DNA of 64,000 nucleotides from Aurifilum marmelostoma. Taxonomy: Eukaryota; Ascomycota; Sordariomycetes; Diaporthales; Cryphonectriaceae. This document shows positions 1-8,735 of this stretch, piece after piece (positions within the stretch are counted from its first letter, which is position 1; every line of letters starts with the position of its first letter). The stretch lies in the NCBI GenBank assembly GCA_027559495.1, contig JAMXSV010000003.1, forward strand, positions 2,294,001-2,358,000. Reading direction: 5' to 3'. The notes under the pieces were generated by a model that had not been told where the DNA came from, did not search any database, and saw only the letters and a list, made by a program, of their open reading frames with translations. The position numbers and the translations under genes were made by a program.

Positions 1-667
1 ACATGATGTCAAGTACGTATACCTCGAAACAAACTGCTATTCCTGGCGTCCCCCCCCCCCATCTCTTGTCTGCTTTGTATGCAGCTGCTAACAAGTACTC
101 CCTCTTCGCCCTTTCAGAGAACACATCTTCCGGCATCACATGCAGCCCAGGTTCAGGTGCAACCGCTGTATGAAGATCTTCCAAGACGACGAGTCTCTGG
201 TCCTCCACCAGCGATTACCAGAGCCATGTCTCCTGAGCGAATGGCTAGCCCTAGAAGGATGCAAAGAGGAAGACAAGGAAAAGATACGCAAGGCAGCCAT
301 TGGGCGGTACCTCGCACCTGTACATGACTACCACCCACGACCCCCCTAATGAGAAGTAACTGACTGACTGACCTTGTCTCTGAATATTCAGAGTGACGAC
401 TACGAGCGCTGGAAACGCCTGTACCGCCTCCTCTTTCCAGATGTCGAGCCCCATGCTGTGCCGGACGGCCTGGCCGACTCCCACGATATAGACGCCCCTA
501 CGGACACCGCAGAGACGGAGACGTACTTTGCGGCAGCTCCCATCGACCCGAGCCTGGGAGACTGGCAGGGCTCATCGGCACCGCTGGCCGAGTGAGTGTG
601 AAGTGGTGTGCTAACACATGCACTGATTCTTTTGAGCTGCCCCCTCACTGTTGGCAGTATCTTCTGA
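1..667 (+). CDS. C2H2-type zinc-finger protein, 3' part (5' end outside window)
   Basis: Partial gene running in from the left edge. Exons inferred at 1-12, 118-319, 392-591 and 658-667; introns have GT-AG ends with CTGAC/CTAAC branch sites. The joined frame reads HDVKEHIFRHHMQP, then RFRCNRCMKIF and SLVLHQRLPEPC. This is a degenerate C2H2/C2HC finger (C-x2-C-x12-H-x6-C) preceded by the H-rich end of another finger, as in a common family of fungal nuclear proteins of unknown role. After the second intron comes SDDYERWKRLYRLLFPD, a conserved tail of the same family. The last intron has a perfect donor (GTGAGT at 592) whose own bases form an in-frame TGA, so retention would end the protein four residues differently. 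Family assignment is from motif recognition only. Confidence 0.7.
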
Positions 668-1548
668 GCCGCCATGATTGTCGACGACTTTGACAATTCC
701 TGAGGCCGAAGGCGTGTTGGGACGGATGGCTGGATGCCAACCAAGACGGCGTTTTGGACAAGGACCTGGGGGAAAGAAAGAAAAAAAGGATCACAGATCT
801 ACATTATATCGATAATGACCTGATCAGCAGCTACATTCATTTCAAGGGATGCGATACAGTTACCGAGCACAAGAAATACCCCAGACATAAACCATCAACT
901 CGGTCATGTACCGAGCACCATCACCCCCCCTCCACGGCCTCCCCCGAGCCTTACTTAACTTTCCCACTTTCCAAGATTGCCCTGAACCTTGACTTTTATT
1001 TTTCCCAACCCCCTGGATTAGCCCAAAAACCAAAAAATCAATCTTAAAGTTAAGCTTCGTTGCAGTACCAGGTCAGGAGCGGGGGGGAACGACGTAATGC
1101 ACGGAGACAAGTGCAGGTGAGACACGGGCTGGTGGGACAGTGTATATATATATATGTATATATATAAGTATGCTGATCAAGGTTGATCTTTGCTTGTTCC
1201 TAATTTCCCGCACCTTTTTTTCTTCTTCTCCCGCATGTGCCAATGGTTCTGCCGTCTGGTGTGGCTCATCAACGCCAGCGGACAAAAGAAAAAAGAACAT
1301 AGGCAGGGAAAGAAAGAAAAATGGTCTGCCTTCCCACGACTTTGGGGAATGTGTGCGCAGTAAAACCTCATCTCTCTATGGTGGTGATGATGATGATGAT
1401 GATGATGCACCGGTATGATGTTTCCCTTTTTTGTCCAACAAAAAAAAAAAAAAAATAACAATCAGGAACGTCATGAGGAACAACAAAAATAAATAAAAAA
1501 AACGCCGTTCAGAATGCCTTCCCAAGACACAGACACAGTTACTCCGTC

Positions 1549-1592
<44 letters not shown>

Positions 1593-1626
1593 CAAAAAAA
1601 GACAAAAAACGTCCCCGTCTTCACCC
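668..1626. other. Intergenic, convergent 3' flanks
   Basis: No credible gene. Holds A-tracts (about 1440-1456), a GAT trinucleotide run at 1383-1407 and a 38-bp CA repeat at 1551-1588, which abuts the 3' end of the next gene. Confidence 0.7.
1551..1588. repeat. (CA)19 microsatellite
   Basis: Perfect dinucleotide repeat directly downstream of the glycosyltransferase-like gene. Confidence 0.95.
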
Positions 1627-3375
1627 TCACCAATAAGGACCCTCATGGCCCTGCCCCTCGGTAAAGATATTCCAGTCCCGCTGCAGGGCCCAGGCGTCGT
1701 CGGCGGAGCGGTCAAAAATGTCACAGCCGCGGTGGCCCCACTTCTCCGAGAAGACGCGCCGGCCGGCCTCGATCTGGGTGTCGAGGCCGATCTGGAAGCC
1801 CTCCTGGTCGCGGTAGAAGGGCTCGCCCTGGCCGCCGCCCTGGCGCAGCTGCCACATGTTGCGCCACGAGCCGCCGTCGATGTACTTGACGGCCTGCATG
1901 CGGTACGAGATGTCGACGAGGTACTCGACCGTCTCGCCCTCGGCGTCGACGCGCCGCCTGCGCTCGCGCTCGCGGTCGCGGAGCTCGGCCTGCCTGGCCG
2001 GGTCGGGGCTGCCGTCGCCGCCGCCGCCGCCGCCGTACTGCTGCTGCTGCTGCTGCAGCTGGTCCTCGGGGCCCGGGTCGCCCTGGAAGGTGGCGTGGAT
2101 GCCGGGGATGCGGAACAGGGCGCCGAGGTCGTCGAGCACGGTGGAGGTGTCGATGATGATGCCGATCTGGGTGGAGCCCTGGAAGTAGCCGGCCCAGCGC
2201 TGGCGCAGGTAGAAGTCGCAGTCGGTGGCGTAGAAGGGGATGTGGGTGTCCCAGCCGCCGACGTCGAGCACGGCGTCGCGGTGGACGAGGGTCAGGTGGT
2301 CGTAGGCGAAGAAGTGGTTGGCCCACCTGGGGGTGCCGGGCTGGCGCAGGAAGCGCAGGATGGCGACGGCGCGGGCGTACAGGGGGTAGTTTGCGTACTG
2401 GATGGACTTGTCGTCGGTGTGGGGGCGGAACTCCTTCTCGAAGGAGAAGGCGACGACGTCCTGGTGGCTCCAGAAGAACTCGGTCCAGTTCCTCTCGAGG
2501 GCGGTCCAGGCGTAGAAGTTCTGCAGCTGGGCGAAGCTCATGAGGGTCGGGGTGACGATGACGTTGACGCCCAGGGCGGCCAGCTGGGTGTGGTTGAGGT
2601 AGAAGGGGTTCTGCAGGGTGAGGCGGCCGTCGCGGTTGGCGTGCATGACGCCCGTGTTCTCGACCACGTGGATGTCCCCGGCGGGCCACCCGGCCGCGAT
2701 GTAGCTCGACACGCACTGCAGCAGCTGGGGCCAGTTGCGGGTGAAGCCGATCAGCAGCGGCGTCTGCTCGGGCACGTGCTGGCGCGGCGGGCGGTTGACC
2801 TCGGGCACCACCAGCCTGCGGCGCACCTCGTCGGCGGGCAGCTGCGACAGCAGCGGGAACGGGTCCGGGATGGGCGGCGCCGTCTCCCGGGCGGGCTTGG
2901 GCGGCGGCTTGGCCTTGGGGTCGTACGTCTCGTCGCGCCACGACATGAACTCCTTGGTCAGCGGGTCCATGGGCTGCGACTGCTGGCGCAGCTCCGTCTG
3001 CAGCTGCATGACCTTCTCGTTGGGGTGCGGGTCCGCCAGGTTGGCTGTCGACGGGGGCATATCTTGTGAGCCTGTGGGCACGGCAGTCTTGGGCGAGGCG
3101 GGGGTGGCTCCCTGACCTTTGGCCTGCTTGTCCTCCTCCTCCTCCTCCTCCTCCTGCTCCTGCTGCTGCTGCTGCTGCTGCCCTGTCGGCAGCAGGATCT
3201 CATAGCCGCCGTCCTTCATCCACCTGATGATGGAGGCCGAGCTGGTCGAGGCGTCGAGCTGCCCGCGGCCGTGGTGGTGCGACGTCAGGAAGAAGATGCT
3301 GAGGCAGAAGACGGCCAGCACCGCAACGCCCCTGTACCGGTAGAGGGTCGAGCGACGGTATGTCATGGCGCTCAT
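1627..3375 (-). CDS. Type II membrane glycosyltransferase-like protein (GT-A/GT2-like)
   Basis: Single-exon frame of 582 residues starting at the ATG at 3375. A short basic N-terminus (TYRRSTLYRYRG) precedes one hydrophobic segment (residues about 14-31), the layout of a Golgi type II membrane enzyme. A Q/E-rich low-complexity stem follows (about 64-82). The luminal part begins with LLIGFTRNWPQLLQC and HVVENTGVM, like the nucleotide-binding start of a GT-A fold. Further on it has FFWSHQDVVAF and VGGWDTHIPFYATDCDFY, resembling the GG(W/F)D...D.D...R acceptor-site region of family 2 transferases. Seen: topology and motifs. Inferred: glycosyl transfer in the Golgi; donor and acceptor cannot be told. 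A glycine-rich insert lies near residues 445-455. Confidence 0.6.
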   Translation of the reverse strand: MSAMTYRRSTLYRYRGVAVLAVFCLSIFFLTSHHHGRGQLDASTSSASIIRWMKDGGYEILLPTGQQQQQQQEQEEEEEEEDKQAKGQGATPASPKTAVPTGSQDMPPSTANLADPHPNEKVMQLQTELRQQSQPMDPLTKEFMSWRDETYDPKAKPPPKPARETAPPIPDPFPLLSQLPADEVRRRLVVPEVNRPPRQHVPEQTPLLIGFTRNWPQLLQCVSSYIAAGWPAGDIHVVENTGVMHANRDGRLTLQNPFYLNHTQLAALGVNVIVTPTLMSFAQLQNFYAWTALERNWTEFFWSHQDVVAFSFEKEFRPHTDDKSIQYANYPLYARAVAILRFLRQPGTPRWANHFFAYDHLTLVHRDAVLDVGGWDTHIPFYATDCDFYLRQRWAGYFQGSTQIGIIIDTSTVLDDLGALFRIPGIHATFQGDPGPEDQLQQQQQQYGGGGGGDGSPDPARQAELRDRERERRRRVDAEGETVEYLVDISYRMQAVKYIDGGSWRNMWQLRQGGGQGEPFYRDQEGFQIGLDTQIEAGRRVFSEKWGHRGCDIFDRSADDAWALQRDWNIFTEGQGHEGPYW

Positions 3376-5262
3376 CTTGTCGACAAAAAGATGGCCACCA
3401 CTCCCATTCCGTTGTTATTTTTATATTTTTTATTTTTCTTTTTTTTTCTTTCTCCCCTATCTTCCGGTGTGCTAGACTTGTGTGTGTATGCCGGGTTCGC
3501 TTTGGCCCTGGCCTCTCGTCGAAGCGTCTATAGCTAAATATAGGAAGAAGAGGCGAGAGAAGAGGAGAGGACGAGCAGGAGGACGACGAGGGAGAGAGAG
3601 AGAGAGAGAGAAGGGCGGTGGGAATGGATGGCGGTGATGGGCGGCGGCGGCGGCGGCGGAGCCCACGAGAGGGGTGGAGGGGTTCTTCTGAGGATCTGAG
3701 GTTGTCGTATTAAAAGCTCGTGAAGGAAAATTACCGCAATTGGTGCGATTCAGGCCCAGATACGTTTCTTGTCGATCTTGAGTTGATGGCGAAAAAAGGG
3801 TCAAGTTTTACCGGAACCCGGCCAGGGGCAGTCAACGGAATGATGATGTTCAGGAGAAAGTGTAGGAAAAAAAAAAAAAAAAAAAAACAGAAACAAGAAA
3901 AGAGGTGTAAGAGAAAAGGAAGAGACAGAGACCACGGCTGGTTCTGCTCTGGGTCGGTTGATTTGACAAGAGGGAATAAAAAAACAAGTCAGATGAGATA
4001 CAGAGAGAGAGAGAGGAGAGAGACAGGAGAGAGATAAAAAGAGGACGAATAAACCCCCTGAGAAAGAACAATAGTAAGTAGTTGGAAAACCAGAGAGGTT
4101 CCAAAAAAAAAAAAAACCCCCCAAGGTGGTTTGCACCTAGTCATGTACATACATGCAAAACAAGAAAGTAATAAAGAAAAAAAAGGAGAAGTCTGGCGTG
4201 ACAGGTTTCTCCCTCTCCCTCTCTCTCTTTTGCTAATCTCTTGCTCGAAAGAAGCGCACGCAGTAAAGAAAAAAAAAGAACAACCCCCCCAGGAATCCTG
4301 GTGACGACGACCACAAGGAAAAAAAAAGAGAAGAAAAAAAAAAAAACGAGATCAAGACCCTGTCTACTACTACTTACTGACCACCAATCGTTGCCACTAA
4401 GCAGCCACTCTGGCACGTCAGCTCGAGTGTGCATCATAGTGGAGCTCCTCGTCCGTGATGAATTAGAACCGGGATGGTAGGCTGCAGCACGAGGAGACTA
4501 CACACCAAGTACGTGTGTAGGTGTGCTGGCCTCCTCCAAGCGAGGACCAAGGCCTGGAGGGGAAATGCTTGACCATCCATCCATCCACCCACCCACCCAC
4601 CCACACCCTCCTCTCCTATGCCAGGGACTGCAAGATCCAGGGGGCCCTCCAGGCCCCCTCCTCCTCCTCCTCCTCCTCTTCAGTAGTGAGACCGACCAAC
4701 GGCCGCGTCTACAGGCCCACCCGACATGCACTCACCCAGTCTAGTGGATCCCTCGCGTTTCAAAACACGCCCATCTCTTTCTGGTAGCAGTCCAGAGGTT
4801 CCATGCTCAAACAGGGCCCGGAGTAATTGTGAAGCACACCAGATAATCCGCCCTGCTCGAGGTTGATGAAGAGCCCAGATTGCAAGTATATTACCCTTAT
4901 ATTGCATTGTAACACCCACCCCCCCGAGAGGACGAGGCCGAGGTCGACGAGGATGGATCTAATCGCGGGATGTCGGGCTGGCTTTTGCTCGGCGGCGCGG
5001 CCTAGCACATACGTTACGTGTACCGCAGCCGCAGTGCACGCCATAACAAGTACTTAGCTAGTAGTAATAGTACCGCTAGGGCGGCCTGCTGACGACTCTG
5101 TCCAGCCCCGGCCCAGTCCAGTGGTGCATGAGAAGGGAAGAGACAGAAGATGGCACCACGATGGCAAAGGACCCAACGACGACGCCAGAGGGGGCCACGA
5201 CCCTAGCGTTCCCGCGCGGCAGAGGATCGCCAGCGTCTCCAAATTCTCCGCGGGCCGACTGG

Positions 5263-5296
5263 CTGACTGACTGACTGACTGACTGACTGACTGATT
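5263..5296. repeat. (GACT)n tetranucleotide repeat
   Basis: Eight near-perfect copies of CTGA/GACT, ending in CTGATTGA. Confidence 0.9.
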
Positions 5297-5793
5297 GAAT
5301 TGACTTTTGTGCTTGACTCTCTTTTCCGCGTGTCTCTTGGCGTTCGGAAATTTCCAGTGGTGGTCATCCTCAAGCAGTCCACACCCCCACCCCCTCCTCT
5401 CCTCTCTTCCCTCTCTTTAAATCCGAAAAGAAGATACAAAAAGAAGAGGGGCAGCTTTGTGTTGTACTCGTAACGGGCTGCACTGCCACGCAACCTGAGC
5501 GACAGACCTGCAGGTTCTGGCTGTCCTCTCGAGCCCTCGAGAGCCTATCATGGCCCGACAGGCGTCCTTGCTGCATTAGAGTGATCGACAGAGTTATCCT
5601 CTCCCCGGCAGATCTGATGTCAGAGTTGGCTCGGAACCTGTGACAAGAGGGAAGATCGGTGCAGGGCTGTGGCGCCTGCGTCTATTTCCGGCTGTGCTCA
5701 CTGCCACCCTTCCTTTTTTTTTCAAAAGAAGTATCCCGGCCCTGCCAGATATGGAATTGGAGGGGGAGAGCCCGTGGTCCTCTGAGAGAACCT

Positions 5794-5819
5794 TGTGTGT
5801 GTGTGTGTGTGTGTGTGTG
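5794..5819. repeat. (TG)13 microsatellite
   Basis: Perfect dinucleotide run in intergenic DNA downstream of the MutY gene. Confidence 0.9.
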
Positions 5820-6061
5820 AAAACACCTCCACAGGATCAGCGCCCCGGAGGAGCTAAACACCCGACAGCGTTTCAATCGTCGTGACAATCTGCTGTCTCT
5901 TTACCGCCTGATTGCCTGGTCTACTGCATGCATGCATGCATGTACGGTATGCATGTGTCCTCAAGCTGTGGGCTGACTGACTACCTTCGCATACAGCTGA
6001 GCAGGGTCCTTTATCCGGTTTAATCCACTACTGTCGTATTCTTCGTTGATGCTCATCATAT

Positions 6062-8052
6062 TCACCATGTTGCGTCTGCGACGAGCTTCCAGCACTGCCG
6101 CATTCCCGTCCCCATCGTTTCTCCCTCCACAGCTGCCGAGGTGGCCCAGCGCCGTGGGGTCTGGGCGTGGGCCACCGGTGTGTCCTGTCGGCCATCCCTC
6201 ACCCGGAACAGGTGGACGTGCATCGCAAGCTTCAGGTGAGAGAAAACCCACGGCACGCTGCCCAGCTCTCCACGATAGTCCAGGTCAAGGCTCGGCTCTC
6301 CAGCCGCAGCCGACGCGTCCTCTGGGCTGAAGAGGCTTGCCACGAAACTGCGAGCCGCTCGCTTCCGAGATGCCGCAGTGCTGCCGTTCGCCTCATCCAG
6401 GATGTGGCTTGGGAACTCCCAGAGGCCGGCCAGAAGACCTGTGAACAATCTAATCAGCCTGGTCTTCCATAGCCCGCTCGTCTTTCTTCTACCCCGTACA
6501 GCTTACCTTTGTTTGGACGTTTCTGTAGTAGATACATGCCATCACTAGCCCGCTGTATCGCGCACACGACCGTCTCCTGCTCCCGCAACGCCTTCTTCAC
6601 GACCTTGACTGGGAATTTCTGCGCATGGGACACGATGATCTTGAGTGCCTCGGGAGACGGCCCCTTCTGACGAGCTGCCACGGCCTTCTTGCTACATGTC
6701 TCCGAGGAGCCTGGTGGCGCGAAGAAGGACGATAGTGTAGCCTGTTTTGGTCTCTTCGCGGCTGTCTTCTGAGCTGCACTGTCTGGCTGAGCCACATCCC
6801 CCAAGGGCTCGCATAGCTGACACAGGTCCTCGATCTCGACTGACTCTGAAGCTCTGCTGGCACCTGGATCTCGGCGCAGTCCTGCTCCAGAAAGCGCCTC
6901 GCCCTCTTCGTACGCGCGACATGTCATTGTGATGGGACATACCGAGCAGTTGGGCTGGGGAGTGCAGACGGTGCTGCCCAGCTCCATCAGTGCCTGACCC
7001 CACCGCCCTGGGCCGTCGTTGGGCTGTATCTCTCCCGCATCCTCGGCAGCAGCCGTAGCCTCAAGCGCAACAGCCTCCACAAGAGCACCTGCACAGGCCC
7101 AGATCAGGTCGATGACCGTCTTGTCGGTCTTGGTGTCCCCCATCAAGCCCAGCTGGCGGCTCAGCACGCGCAGGACGTTGCCATCGACCATGGGGGCCGG
7201 GCGGCCAAACACGATGGACGAGAGGGCGCCGGCGGTGTACGGCCCAACCCCAGGTATCTCCTTCTCGAGTGTCTTGGCGTGCTGAGGCATCAAGCCGCGC
7301 CATTCTGGGTGCTGGACGACTTTCCTGGAGGCCTCGAGTATGCGTCTGCACCTTGAATAGTAGCCCAGACCCCTCCAGGCGCTCATGACATCGTCCTCGT
7401 CGGCTCTTGCCAGGTCGTAGATTGTCGGCCACTTCTCCATCCACCTGTTCCAGTAGTCAATGACGACCTTGACCCGCGTCTGCTGGAGCATAATCTCGGA
7501 TATAAAGACCTCGTAGGCGCGCTGTGTCAGGGCCTTCTCAAGCTCGGCAGCGTCGTCGTAGTCCTTGGGATTGATGAAGGGTTTCCTCCAGGGCATCGAG
7601 CGGTCGGTGCTGACCCCATCATACCAGTCCAGGAGGGCAGATCTGCCGCGGCTGCCAAGCTCGCCGTGAAGCAGAAGAGGCCGGTGATACTCGAGGCCGT
7701 GCCGACGGAGAGGGAAGCGGCACGAGGTCACCCCAGCAGCATCGAGATCTGAGCTTACTGTTGAGAACAGACGCTGATGCAGGTTCAAGACTGGTTCTGA
7801 GCCTGCTCCATTCTTCTTATTGTTGGTCCCCCTTGCTCGTTTCACTGGACGCTGAGGTGGCTGGGCAAGGGCAACACCCTCGCTCGCATCAGACGCGTCG
7901 CTCTCACGTCTCGACACGCGTTTTCGTGGTGTCTTCCGGGGCGAGACCCTCTCTCTTGCCCTCTCAACGTGGAAATCTGTCTCCTCGTGCGAGCTCAACT
8001 GCGTCTGTATGCGTTTCGACGCGAGCAGCGAGCTTTGTCGACGGGCTGCCAT
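6062..8052 (-). CDS. Adenine DNA glycosylase, MutY family
   Basis: Removes adenine mispaired with 8-oxoguanine in base-excision repair; nuclear and/or mitochondrial. Two exons: 6507-8052 and 6062-6438, with a 68-bp intron (donor GTAAGC, acceptor TTCACAG), giving 640 residues. A basic N-terminal extension (RKTPRKRVSRRES) precedes the catalytic core. That core has SEIMLQQTRVKVV (catalytic Glu), the helix-hairpin-helix IPGVGPYTAGALSS and PMVDGNVLRVLSR (catalytic Asp). The iron-sulfur loop reads CTPQPNCSVCPITMTC, with first spacing C-x5-C where bacterial and human enzymes have x6. The C-terminal Nudix-like 8-oxoG recognition domain begins after a KR-rich linker (LLQKRPNKG-LLAGLWEFPSHI) and ends near MGTGMRQCWKLV. 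It shares a 683-bp divergent promoter region with the helicase gene. Confidence 0.93.
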
Positions 8053-8735
8053 CTGTCATGATCTGGTGGGGTGGATTCTTGAGACTCCCACGCTTCGTCC
8101 GCTCCGGCTTGTCCGTTTTCTAGAAGACACAACGGTGAGATCCGAAACAAAGCTTGCCCTCGATGCATCAGTCAACGACAAGAGATGTGCTCGCCTGCTG
8201 GTCCAAGCAGATTCAGACAAGAGCAAAGGGCTGGTTCAGTGCTGTGCATAGTACACACAATGTAGTAACCCTAAGCATGGTACACGGTACTTCTCACAAC
8301 ACTATTACCCTAACCCTGACGCTGACCCTGCCAGCCAACCCAACCCTGGCCTGCCTAAGTCCAGGGCCCCAGACGCCCTGTCTCACAGCAGCTTTGATGG
8401 CGGTTGGCCGCTTCCAGAGGTAGCTCTCTGGCCCTCTCTCTCTCTCTCTTTCTCACAACAGCTGTCGGACCTCGAGGAGGGCAGGCCCAGCTCGTCGCAG
8501 ACGGTCCAGTGTCCTGAACTCTGGAGGATCTCGTCTCTGAACTTCTGTCTATCTGGTCCTTTTGCATCGTCCTTTCGTCCTCCTTCTCCTGTACTTATTT
8601 AGTCGACCCACACTGTCCTTCTCGCTCGCTCCCACGCGCTCTCTCGCTCTCTCTCTCTCTCTCTTTTCTTCTCTTCTCTATAGCTCATGCAGCTCGCACA
8701 ATTCACTGGGAGACCACACGACGCCCTCAGCCAGA
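8053..8735. promoter_or_regulatory. Divergent promoter region with telobox-like repeats
   Basis: Lies between the start codons of the MutY gene (minus) and the helicase gene (plus). Contains CCCTAA units at 8266-8275 and 8305-8320 (TACCCTAACCCTGAC), matching fungal telomere/telobox sequence. A CT-rich tract at 8630-8680 sits just before the helicase start, as is usual for fungal leaders. Confidence 0.5.

Larger units (their letters stand above)
3376..6061. other. Long intergenic region, repeat-rich, no gene seen
   Basis: About 2.7 kb. Starts with the CT/TTT-rich leader of the glycosyltransferase-like gene (minus strand). The rest has A-runs (3869-3887, 4101-4114, 4317-4346), CCAT/CCAC tandem tetramers (4571-4604), CTC-rich tracts, a GACT array (5263-5296), a TG repeat (5794-5819) and CATGCATG palindromes near 5928-5944. 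Short open frames here look like chance. Confidence 0.6.

Noticed and set aside
1721..2941. Long Arg/Pro-rich minus-strand frame inside the same gene
   Set aside because: Out-of-frame shadow of the glycosyltransferase-like gene with codon-bias composition only.
1588..3069. Long plus-strand open frame opposite the glycosyltransferase-like gene
   Set aside because: Ala/Val/Gly-rich mirror of a G+C-rich coding strand, with no family features; the minus frame has topology and motifs.
5928..5944. CATGCATGCATG palindromic run as an operator
   Set aside because: Simple tandem repeat in intergenic DNA far from any start codon; no second copy with defined spacing.
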